Shown one piece after another: positions 33,655 to 45,021 of a stretch of DNA of 46,000 nucleotides. Where the stretch lies: assembly GCA_030704615.1 (NCBI GenBank), contig JAKLZA010000032.1, positions 1 through 46,000 on the forward strand, written 5' to 3'. How positions within the stretch are numbered: the stretch's first letter is position 1; each line of letters opens with the position of its first letter. Position numbers and translations under genes: made by a program. Origin of the DNA: Takakia lepidozioides. Taxonomy: Eukaryota > Streptophyta > Takakiopsida > Takakiales > Takakiaceae. Below the pieces are notes generated by a model. It did not search any database. It was not told the DNA's origin and saw only the letters and a program-made list of their open reading frames with translations.

Positions 33655-36600
33655 TGCCTAAACAGTGTGCGGTTCCGCAGACTGTTTGAGCTGACAGTGA
33701 AGGGTTCATTTTATACTCAGAAATGTGCCCCTGAAGTCCAAATTTTGCACCCAGAAACATTGAAATGCTCAGCTCAAACAGTGTGCGTTGCCGCACACTG
33801 TTTGGGCTGACAGTGAAGGATTCATCTCATCCTCAGAGGGGTGCCCCTGAAGTCCAAATTTTGCAGCCTGAAACATTGAAGTGTTCAGCTCAAACAGAGT
33901 GCGTTGCCGCACACTGTCTGAGCTGGCAGTGAAGGGTTCATTTCACCCTAACATAACAGACATCAAGACCAAATTTTGAACCCTAAAACATTGAAAAGGT
34001 CTGCTCAAACAGTGTGCGTTGCCGCACGCTGTTTGAGCTGGTTTTGAAGGGTTCATTTCATCCTCAGATAACAGACAGCAAAGACCAAATTTTGCACCCT
34101 TAAACATTGAAATGTTCAGCTCAAACAGTGTGCGTTGCCGCACACTGTCTGAGCTGGCAGTGAAGGGTTCATTTCACCCTCACATAACAGACATCAAGAC
34201 CAAATTTTGCACCCTAAAACAGGGAAATGTTCAGCTCAAACAGTGTGCGTTGCCGCACACTGTTTGAGCTGGCAGCACAGTGTTCATTTCATCCTGAGAT
34301 AGGTGCCCCTGAAGTCCAAATTTTGCACCAAGAAACATTGAAGTGCTCAGCTCAAACAGTGTGCGTTGCCGCACACTGTTTGGGCTGACAGTGAAGGGTT
34401 CATCTCATCCTCAGAGACGTGCCCCTGAAGTCCAAATTTTGCACACTAGAACATTGAAATGTTCAGCTCAAACAGTGTGCGTTGCCGCACACTGTCTGAG
34501 CTGGCAGTGAAGGGTTCATTTCACCCTCACACAGGTGCCCCTGAAGTCCAAATTTTGCACCCAGAAACATTGAAATGCTCAGCTCAAACAGTGTGCGTTG
34601 CCGCACACTGTTTGGGCTGACAGTGAAGGATTCATCTCATCCTCAGAGGGGTGCCCCTGAAGTCCAAATTTTGCAGCCTGAAACATTGAAGTGTTCAGCT
34701 CAAACAGAGTGCGTTGCCGCACACTGTCTGAGCTGGCAGTGAAGGGTTCATTTCACCCTTACATAACAGACATCAAGACCAAATTTTGAACCCTAAAACA
34801 TTGAAAAGGTCTGCTCAAACAGTGTGCGTTGCCGCACGCTGTTTGAGCTGGTTTTGAAGGATTCATTTCATCCTCAGATAACAGTCAGCAAAGACCAAAT
34901 TTTGCACCCTTAAACATTGAAATGTTCAGCTCAAACAGTGTGCGTTGCCGCACACTGTCTGAGCTGGCAGTGAAGGGTTCATTTCACCATCACATAACAG
35001 ACATCAAGACCAAATTTTGCACCCTAAAACAGGGAAATGTTCAGCTCAAACAGTGTGCGTTGCCGCACACTGTTTGAGCTGGCAGCACAGGTTCATTTCA
35101 TCCAGAGATAGGTGCCCCTGAAGTCCAAATTTTGCACCAAGAAACATTGAAGTGCTCAGCTCAAACAGTGTGCGTTGCCGCACACTTTTTGGGCTGACAG
35201 TGAAGGGTTCATCTCATCCTCAGAGACGTGCCCCTGAAGTCCAAATTTTGCACCTTAGAACATTGAAATGTTCAGCTCAAACAGTGTGCGTTGCCGCACA
35301 CTGTCTGAGCTGGCAGTGAAGGGTTCATTTCACCCTCACACAGGTGCCCCTGAAGTCCAAATTCTGCACCCAGAAACATTGAAATGCTCAGCTCAAACAG
35401 TGTGCGTTGCCGCACACTGTCTGAGCTGGCAGTGAAGGGTTCATTTCACCCTCACACAGGTGCCCCTGAAGTCCAAATTTTGCACCCAGAAACATTGAAA
35501 TGCTCAGCTCAAACAGTGTGCGTTGCCGCACACTGTCTGAGCTGGCAGTGAAGGGTTCATTTCACCCTCACACAGGTGCCCCTGAAGTCCAAATTTTACA
35601 CCCAGAAACATTGAAATGCTCAGCTCAAACAGTGTGCGTTGCCGCACACTGTCTGAGCTGGCAGTGAAGGGTTCATTTCACCCTAACATAACAGACATCA
35701 AGACCAAATTTTGAACCCTAAAACATTGAAAAGGTCTGCTCAAACAGTGTGCGTTGCCGCACACTGTTTGAGCTGGTTTTGAAGGGTTCATTTCATCCTC
35801 AGATAACAGTCAGCAAAGACCAAATTTTGCACCCTTAAACATTGAAATGTTCAGCTCAAACAGTGTGCGTTGCCGCACACTGTCTGAGCTGGCAGTGAAG
35901 GGTTCATTTCACCCTCACATAACAGACATCAAGACCAAATTTTGCACCCTAAAACATTGAAATGTTCAGCTCAAACAGTGTGCGTTGCCGCACACTGTTT
36001 GAGCTGGCAGCAAGTGTTCATTTCATCCCAGATAGGTGCCCCTGAAGTCCAAATTTTGCATTAAGAAACATTGAAGTGCTCAGCTCAAACAGTGTGCGTT
36101 GCCGCACACTGTTTGGGCTAACAGTGAAGGGTTCATCTCATCCTTAGAGACGTGCCCCTGAAGTCCAAATTTTGCACCCTAGAACATTGAAATGTTCAGC
36201 TCAAACAGTGTGCGTTGCCGCACACTGTCTGAGCTGGCAGTGAAGGGTTCATTTCACCCTCACACAGGTGCCCCTGAAGTCCAAATTTTGCACCCAGAAA
36301 CATTGAAATGCTCAGCTCAAACAGTGTGCGTTGCCGCACACTGTCTGAGGTGGCAGTGAAGGGTTCATTTCACCCTCACACAGGTGCCCCTGAAGTCCAA
36401 ATTTTGCACCCAGAAACATTGAAATGCTCAGCTCAAACAGTGTGCGTTGCCGCACACTGTCTGAGCTGGCAGTGAAGGGTTCATTTCACCCTCACACAGG
36501 TGCCCCTGAAGTCCAAATTTTACACCCAGAAACATTGAAATGCTCAGCTCAAACAGTGTGCGTTGCCGCACACTGTCTGAGCTGGCAGTGAAGGGTTCAT

Positions 36601-39600
36601 TTCACCCTAACATAACAGACATCAAGACCAAATTTTGCACCCTAAAACATTGAAAAGGTCTGCTCAAACAGTGTGCGTTGCCGCACACTGTTTGAGCTGG
36701 TTTTGAAGGGTTCATTTCATCCTCAGATAACAGTCAGCAAAGACCAAATTTTGCACCCTTAAACATTGAAATGTTCAGCTCAAACAGTGTGCGTTGCCGC
36801 ACACTGTCTGAGCTGGCAGTGAAGGGTTCATTTCACCCTCACATAACAGACCCTGAAGACCAAATTTTGCACCCTAAAACATTGAAATGTTCAGCTCAAA
36901 CAGTGTGCGTTGCCGCACACTGTTGAGCTGGCAGTGAAGGGTTCATTTCATCCCGAGATAGGTGCCCCTGAAGTCCAAATTTTGCATTAAGAAACATTGA
37001 AATGCTCAGCTCAAACAGTGTGCGTTGCCGCACACTGTTTGGGCTAACAGTGAAGGGTTCATCTCATCCTCAGAGACGTGCCCCTGAAGTCCAAATTTTG
37101 CACCCTAGAACATTGAAATGTTCAGCTCAAACAGTGTGCGTTGCCGCACACTGTCTGAGCTGGCAGTGAAGGGTTCATTTCACCCTCACACAGGTGCCCC
37201 TGAAGTCCAAATTTTGCACCCAGAAACATTGAAATGCTCAGCTCAAACAGTGTGCGTTGCCGCACACTGTCTGAGCTGGCAGTGAAGGGTTCATTTCACC
37301 CTCACACAGGTGCCCCTGAAGTCCAAATTTTGCACCCAGAAACATTGAAATGCTCAGCTCAAACAGTGTGCGTTGCCGCACACTGTCTGAGCTGGCAGTG
37401 AAGGGTTCATTTCACCCTCACACAGGTGCCCCTGAAGTCCAAATTTTGCACCCAGAAAATTGAAATGCTCAGCTCAAACAGTGTGCATTGCCGCACACTG
37501 TCTGAGCTGGCAGTGAAGGGTTCATTTCACCCTCACACAGGTGCCCCTGAAGTCCAAATTTTGCACCCAGAAACATTGAAATGCTCAGCTCAAACAGTGT
37601 GCGTTGCCGCACACTGTCTGAGCTGGCAGTGAAGGGTTCATTTCACCTCACACAGGTGCCCCTGAAGTCCAAATTTTGCACCCAGAAACATTGAAATGCT
37701 CAGCTCAAACAGTGTGCGTTGCCGCACACTGTTTGGGCTGACAGTGAAGGGTTCATTTCATCCGCAAACAGGTGCCCCTGAAGACCAAATTTTGCACCCT
37801 AAAACATTGAAATGTTCAGCTCAAACATGTGCGTTGCCGCACACTGTTTGGGCTGACAGTGAAGGGTTCATTTCATCCTCAAACAGGTGCCCCTGAAGAC
37901 CAAATTTGCACCCAGAAACATTGAAATGTCAGCTCAAACAGTGTGCGTTGCCGCACACTGTTTGGGCTGACAGTGAAGGGTTCATTCATCCTCAGAGAGG
38001 TGCCTCTGAAGTCCAAATTTTGCACCCTGAAACATTGAAGTGTTCCGCTCAAACAGTGTGCGTTGCCGCACACTGTTTGGGCTGACAGTGAAGGGTTCAT
38101 TTCATCCTCAAACTGGTGCCCCTGAAGTCCAAATTTTGCACCCTGAAACATTGAAGTGTTCAGCTCAAACAGTATGCGTTGCCGCACACTGTTTGAGCTG
38201 ACAGTGTAGGGTTCATTTCATCCTCAGATAGGTGCCCCTGGAGTTCAAATTTTGCACCCAGAAACATTGAAATGCTCAGCTCAAACAGTGTGCGTTGCCG
38301 CACACTGTCTGAGCTGGCAGTGAAGGGTTCATTTCACCCTCACATAACAGACTCAAGACCAAATTTTGCACCCTAAAACATTGAAATGTTCAGCTCAAAC
38401 AGTGTGCGTTGCCGCACACTGTTTGAGCTGGCAGCACATTGTTCATTTCATCCTGAGATAGGTGCCCCTGAAGTCCAAATTTTGCACCAAGAAACATTGA
38501 AGTGCTCAGCTCAAACAGTGTGCGTTGCCGCACCCTGTTTGGGCTGACAGTGAAGGGTTCATTTCATCCTCAAACAGGTGCCCCTGAAGACCAAATTTTG
38601 CACCTTGAAACATTGAAATGTTCAGGTCGAACAGTGTGCGTTGCCGCACACTGTTTGGGCTGACAGTGAAGGGTTCATCTCATCCTCAGAGAGGTGCCTC
38701 TGAAGTCCAAATTTTGCACCCTGAAACATGAAGTGTTCAGCTCAAACAGTGTGCGTTGCCGCACACTGTTTGGGCTGACATTGAAGGTTCATTTCATCCT
38801 CAAACTGGTGCCCCTGAAGTCCAAATTTTGCACCCTGAAACATTGAAGTGTTCAGCTCAAACAGTATGCGTTGCCGCACACTGTTTAAGCTGACAGTGTA
38901 GGGTTCATTTCATCCTCAGATAGGTGCCCCTGGAGTTCAAATTTTCCACCCTGAAACATTGAAATGTTCAGCTCAAACAGTGTGCGTTGCCGCACACTGT
39001 TGAGCTGGCAGTGCAGGGTTCATTCATCCTCAGAAAGGTACCCATGAAGTCCAAATTTTGCACCCTTAACATTGAAATTTCAGCTCAAACAGTGTGCGTT
39101 GCCGCACACTGTTTGAGCTGGCATTGCAGGGTTCACTCCATCCTCAGAAAGGTACCCATGAAGTCCAAATTTTGCACCCTTAAACATTGAAATGTTCAGC
39201 TCAAACAGTGTGCGTTGCCGCACACTGTTTGAGCTGGCAGTGCAGGGTTCATTCATCCTCAGAAGGTGCCCCTGAAGTCCAGATTTTGCACCCAGAAACA
39301 TTGAAATGTTCAGCTCAAACAGTGTGCGGCGCCGCACACTGTTTGGGCTGGCTGGGAAGGGTTCATTTCACCTGCAGATAACTGACTCCAAGGCCAAATT
39401 TTGCACCCTACAACATTGAAAAGATCTGCTCAAACAGTGTGCGTTGCCGCACACTGTTTGAGCTGGCAGTGCGGGGTTCATTTCATCCTCAGAAAGGTGT
39501 CGTTGAAGGAAGAATTTTGCACCCTTAAACAGTGACATGTGCAGCTCAAACAGTGTGCGGCAACGCACCACTGTTTGAGCTGCCGCTGAATGGTTCTTTC
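33655..39600. repeat. 116-bp hairpin satellite array, right copy (about 51 monomers)
   Basis: Same monomer as 5850-10880 in reverse orientation, with CAGTGTGCG-TTGC-CGCACACTG on this strand, so the methyltransferase-sense RNA again has the GCAA loop. The monomers form a higher-order pattern: the variant GAGCTGGTTTTGAAGG recurs near 34036, 34846, 35771 and 36695, that is every 7 or 8 monomers. Monomer variants are partly different from the left array. Confidence 0.95.
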
Positions 39601-39662
39601 TTTCACAAATACCTGCCATTGAAAGCCGAATTCTTCACAAATAGGGGTCCTGTAGATTTTAC

Positions 39663-39971
39663 CTTTTTCCTAGCTACTCGAGAAGACTCCCAGTTGCCGG
39701 GGACCCTTTCCGCTTCGGGCTGCTCTCTTCGCCGACTATGTAGGTGAGCCTCTCCCCCTTCCTCTTTCCGTGGTCAGATCGTTCGTGAGGCCAGTGTCAA
39801 CATCTTCCTCCATGTCGTCTGTCTCTCCCTCAGACGCAGTGTCCTCCTCGCCTGTTCCTGGAACTATGGTGGGTTGTTGTTCTTCTCCAGATTCCTGCTC
39901 CTCCATCGCCACACTTTCCGTATTCCCTCTTCTTCCTCCTTTTCCTCTTCCTCCACTCTTTCCATCCTCAT
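39663..39971 (-). pseudogene. Exon 1 of the methyltransferase gene, frameshifted (right copy)
   Basis: Counterpart of 5468-5779, with the same ATG (39971) and donor GAAAAAG/GTAAAATC. Three one-base losses relative to the left copy (near 39915, 39775 and 39695) cause an early stop, although together they remove three bases. Joined to exon 2 the intron would be 6.2 kb and contain the satellite. All three losses are next to short runs, so sequence error is possible. Confidence 0.55.
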
Positions 39972-40476
39972 TCTATATCTAGCTCTATTCCTGTTTCTAG
40001 AACTCGTGAAGTATAATGACTTCCTTCTCTTTCTCCTCCGCTGGAAACAAGGGCTCCCCACGATGCCCCTGGAGCTCTCCAGTTTGACGTTTGCAACAAG
40101 TGCTGGTATCGCATGTAACAAAATAAAAATGGACGTTGTCAACCGTATTTGGATGCGGGTGTTGATATTGTGTGCGAACGAATTCATCCATTTTGTCGTC
40201 TTTGTATTACCCAGCTAATAAAGCGCCGAAGAAAAAGAACATCCGTTGCATGCATTTGCGATATATGTCAGATGTACTCGCCGCCTGCCAATACATGGCG
40301 GCCTCCTTGCCTTCTTTCAAATTCGAATGCGCCGTAGAAATGTAGTGCTTTTTCAATTCCGAGCAGTTCTTCCAGATTCGCAATAATTGTTATGCTTCAC
40401 ATATGCATCCACGTGTGTTGTACTGCATGCCCTGTGGTTTTTTTTATGCCGTGACCGTCCCCATGGGGTCATTCGG
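39972..40476. promoter_or_regulatory. Divergent promoter region (right copy)
   Basis: Counterpart of 4960-5467 between methyltransferase exon 1 (minus) and the transposase TATA box (plus). Confidence 0.5.
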
Positions 40477-40482
40477 TATAAA
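40477..40482 (+). promoter_or_regulatory. TATA box of the transposase gene (right copy)
   Basis: GGTATAAAGG, conserved with the left copy (4954-4959). Confidence 0.55.
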
Positions 40483-40910
40483 GGATTGTGTCGGATATGA
40501 CCATGTGTTGCACACATTCGTGCGAGGTATCTCTTGGAGTGTCGGTGTTTGTTCTGTGCTATTCTGGCGCAACACAATCTCATTACAATCGGATCTTCCT
40601 GTTTACTGCTCTCCAGGGTTGTTGCCGTCATTTCATAATGGATGGTTTCATGTCATTTTCAGGGTTTGTTTTCCATCCAAAAACAGTACGGCTTCTTGTG
40701 GCTCTGGTCTTTCAAAACGGTTTTTCTGGTTGGTGGGAGGTGAAGGTGCACGTCATCCCTACATCCTTGGCATGCATCGCCGGCAGCCTTTGGTTTGGTG
40801 CTACCCTTGTTGACCTCAGTTTGCTGGTGGTATTTCCACTTTCGATAATTACGGGCTCTCAGTTCGGGGATTCCGTTCTGAATCGGCAGTTTCGTTCAGT
40901 GCTGGAAAAC

Positions 40911-43900
40911 ATGTCGAGGGAGCGAGATGCACTCGCTCGATTCCATTCCAATGCAGGTACTCTTCCACTGACTGCCACTGCAGACGACGATGGGTATGCA
41001 GTTGTTCATGAGGATGAGCTGGTTACAGTGTTCCCGCTGGAGTTGGGTTCTCTGCTTGTTCAGAAAGAGGTGTATGACGAGGATGGGAATTTGGATTCTG
41101 GGCACTTGGAGAAACCCTTGGTTGGCGAGTGTGGAAGGAAGTGGAGAGTCCTTCCAGGAACATACCGTGTCCTTGGAAAAGAGAGAAGACAATCAGCAGG
41201 ATCAGTCGTTACCCCTGGCACTGCAGCATCGGTCGTGCAACAGAAGGGCACAGTTCCTGTGAAACAAGAGGTGAGCACATCCACTACCTTCGTTACTCTT
41301 TCGGACTCGTCCTCGGAGGATGTTTCTGAGATTCCTCCGCCAGTGCAAACTCCCTTATTGGATGATGACGAATTGCAAGAGATAACAAGTGTCATTCAAA
41401 ATTGAAAGCCCTCGCAGGTGTGCCTGGGTGCAAGAGCGAGCTACGTTTTGTTGATTGGGAGTCCCTTCCAGTGCAACGGGTTCAATACGTGCCAGCTCAG
41501 TTTGATGGGGACATCTTGTTTGAGCTCAACCCTCCCACGTCTTCCAGTGGACTGGCTGGGCTTCTGCAGGGCATGGACAAGAAACATGACGGACATCCTT
41601 GGTGCAGGACAAAAACTTCGAACATCCATAACGACATTGGCTTGAAATTTCGGAGGTCGGTTTGCGTTGGGCATTGCAAGTGCCTGAATATTTCTTGCCC
41701 TCGGCTGAGAAACAGCGCTCAGCCAAACGAAAGTGAGTGGAAGGTGTGCCCCTGAATCCTTTCACCCCAGGGCTTGCACCTCCCAAGACCAATACTTTTG
41801 TGTGCAGGTTCTGCAAACTTTCCCGTCCTGTGTTTCTGTTTGCCACGCTCGTATGTATCAGGTGGCACATCGATGCAAGACAATGACTCGTGCCTGCATT
41901 CATATGGGTGCACACGAGCATCCTGTGTCCAAAGGGAGTTGCAGGGATAGCGTGGACATCGCTAGAAATCTACTGAAGCAAGAGTTCCATAATGCCCCTT
42001 CTGCAACACCTTCTGCTATAGCGCTTGCAGCTAGCAAGGCATTCCTGGAAAAACACATACTGGGTGAAGGGGATGCGACACAGCCAATGCTGGATGCAGA
42101 TTCCCTTGAGGCAGTCATGGACCATTTTCCGTGTTGAGCTCTCCCAATATTCGAAACCAGGTGAATGCACTCAGAATGGGCACAGGCACTGCTGGATTCA
42201 TGGACAACATTATGGACCTCAAACGGAGGAGTCGCTATGAATTCATTCAAAACAGTATCTTCCCTGGCCAGGGCTCGTCCAAAGTGTATTTGTTCAAGAT
42301 GTCCGCTGTGGGCCAAGGCAGTGGTGTGAGCATTGTCCGCCGAATGCAACCTGGAGGAGATTTGGCTAAATGTTGGTTAATGTTTGATCACTGCAAACGG
42401 GTGAAGGGTTGGACAACCATGGCGTGCCATGTGTATGATCCAGCGTACCAGCGTGTGCTCTCCATAGCAATTTGTGATATGCAGTCGGAGGACACTGAAT
42501 CCCAGATGCTCATGTGGAATTCCCTCCTGACCGTCATGCAGCGCAATGGAATACAGAACACAAATTTGCGGGCTTCATGGCTGATAGTGCACAGGCAAAT
42601 TTCAATGCAGTGCGGCGCGTGTTTGGTTCTGGGGATCCTAAGGTCCCCATGGAAAATAGGGAGCGCACATGCCTCTTCCATTGGAGTCAATCTCTGGCAC
42701 GTCATACAAAGCGCTGCATTCGCCCTGACCTTCAGTTGGAGCATAGAAGGCTCTGTCTGAAGTACAAGAATGCCACCTCAATGGGAGAAGCTGAGAGCAC
42801 TTACCAGGCAATCCGGGCTTGGTGGTTCTCCGCTGGTGCTGCTACAGGTATCCACCTGAAGGAGTTGGAGGACTGGTTGGTTTTCTGGCACTTCAGGTAC
42901 AGACAGTGGGAGCTTTCAATGACGACGGTAAGCCTCACAAGTTTTCCTTAAACACAAATTGCACTTTGCATCGTGCCTGTTCATTTGGGTTGTTCGATTG
43001 TCACTTGAAGAACCTCTACCATTTCTTTTCCTTCCTCACATTTCCATGCAATGCCTCCTGCAGGACATGTCCTTGGAGGACTTGGCCGAATGCCATCGTG
43101 TAATTTGGCAGAGACTGTTCACAACGCCTGGATGCAACAGTCTACCAAAGCAGGTCGTGACTTGTATGTGGCCACTGCTGATGACATGGTGCGGGCACTT
43201 ACACAACAAACCAGGTACCGCAATTTTCTGATGGGACGGGGTGGAGGGAAGGGCCCCGATTCGACTTTGTTGATGCTAAGGGCTGCGAGTAGGTCCGGAG
43301 ACCCGTCAAAGATGGCCAGAGCTCTAAACAGGTGCACTGAAGGCTCCCCTCTGCCAATCCAGGCTCCCCCATTTGGAAGGCGAGGGAAAGATTGGATCAT
43401 GGATCATGCAAAAGGAAATTAAACACTCTTCCAGGGTCAGATGGAGATTCCCATAGGCCAGACAGGGTCAATTTCTCTGTGCCAAAGGTGTCTCCAGTGC
43501 AGACTAAGTCCTGTGCCGGCCCCTTCCCAGGTGGGTCCTCCTCCTGTGGAGCAGGTGCAGAACATGCAAGCATAGCAGCGGAAATCCCATTGGAGGAGGT
43601 GGTGGCCATGGTGCAGGAATCTGATTGCATTGATAGTGACTGGCATATAGAACGCACCCCACCAGGATCTAGAGTGGCTTGCATGGCAATTCGGACCCCT
43701 CTTTCAAGAAATGCAAATCAAAAATATGCAAAGGCTCCAGGGGGACTCCAGCTCCAACATTCACAGGGTTGTTCCGACCTTACCATAGTGGGGAGTCAAA
43801 AGACACAAGTTTTGGTTCTGCCCAGACGATATGGCACGATGCGTGAAGGGAACAGTTCGTCCTTCCGTGATAATGAAGCCCCCTCCCCCCGCAATTTGGC

Positions 43901-44479
43901 CTGTGAAAATTGGGACATCGCTGTCCTCAACCGAGATAAGCATGCTGGAGGAGGGAGGGTTTTGTCTTGCACGGTCCCGGGTGGTGCCCTTATGCACTGT
44001 CGGCACAGATGTGCCACATGCTCCGACAATGCCTCCACCCGGTGCCGACTCCCACCCAACAAAAAGAGATGGAAAAACAGTGCGCCGTGTTGCTTTGTGC
44101 AGATCACGAATGCAAGATGGAATCGGCTAGAATTTTGCAGGCTACGGTGACTCGTATCACCGAAGTCCCTTCCCCGGGGTATGGACGGATTTACACAGTG
44201 CTGTCAATTGGCTCAGTTCTTCATGCCAAAGAATATCAAGTTACCATTGGGAATTTCCCATCGTGCACTTGTCCGGATTTTGTAACGATGCGTGAGGGCG
44301 CTCTCGGCATGAGAGGGAAGTGGGTCCCCTGCAAGCATCAATATTACATATACCTTGTAATTATGTGTTGCGACGGTAAGAGAGACCAATTCATTCACCA
44401 AGCCACACTAGGCTACGGAGAAGTCATCACCCTTCTGCAGCGGGACACCTCGCGTAGAGCTCCGCCAACTTCTCTTTGA
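40911..44479 (+). pseudogene. MULE-type transposase, frameshifted copy (right copy)
   Basis: Same gene as 954-4525 with exons 40911-42927 and 43064-44479 and the same 136-bp phase-0 intron. Compared with the left copy it has one-base changes near 41395, 41743, 41823, 42129, 42568, 43091, 43353 and 43698, a two-base loss near 44096, and a small duplication near 43400. The frame is therefore broken many times, although the fingers, catalytic Asp positions and SWIM motif are all still recognisable. As written it cannot make a full transposase. Several lesions sit in homopolymers, so part of this could be assembly error. Confidence 0.85.
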
Positions 44480-44624
44480 ACACATACGAGCCATGCCCGC
44501 TTCCCATGCTGGTTTCCAGGTTGCCGTGTGAAGACTTTTCATTTTATGACAAACATATACATTTCGTTCACTTGTGAGGGCAAATGCACTTGCGATTCAT
44601 TGTAAGCGTCTCTCTGTGAATTGA

Positions 44625-44630
44625 AATAAA
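44625..44630 (+). terminator. Polyadenylation signal of the transposase gene (right copy)
   Basis: AATAAA about 150 bp past the stop at 44479, matching 803-808. Confidence 0.5.
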
Positions 44631-44789
44631 CTGTGTCAATCATTCTGAGCTCAAATCTGCCATGTTACATATTCCTCTTTTTTGGCACGCATTGCAGACA
44701 TGGTGCATGGTGGCCTCCTTTGTTTTGTCCACGGTAATAGGCCCTCTTCCTGCAATCCTCGCCTATAGGACCTGCTTCTCCAGCAGATT

Positions 44790-44896
44790 CATGCCGCTCA
44801 CGCTTCCCTGAAGCGTGAGCTCAGCTCACGCTTCAAAGCTTGAACGTGAGCTCAGCTCCCAGGCTCACGGGGCTGGGCTCACGCCGTAGCTACGCT
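44790..44896. repeat. Terminal region with CGTGAGC cluster (outer end, right copy)
   Basis: Inverted equivalent of 536-642, ending in the palindrome CGTAGCTACG and CT. Confidence 0.65.
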
Positions 44897-45021
44897 GCCC
44901 TTACATAGGAACCCTTGCACCAAAAACCTTTTAAAAACCTTTGTCTTTTCCCCGATGCAGATGAGTCTCATGACCAATCAAGTGAGCGTTCAAAAACCTT
45001 TTTGAAACGTTTCACGAAGTT

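Larger units (their letters stand above)
28902..44896 (-). mobile_element. MULE-type DNA transposon with DNA methyltransferase, right copy
   Basis: Inverted copy of 536-15590, 16.0 kb long; the extra length is mainly a longer satellite. The inner end starts GGGGGGTGCTATTCCGTGAGCC and the outer end finishes CCGTAGCTACGCT. Flanks (GTCCAACCAG and GCCCTTACAT) show no direct duplication. It interrupts the pol gene of the gypsy element. Methyltransferase exons 2-10 are intact, while the transposase has many one-base indels. Confidence 0.85.
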
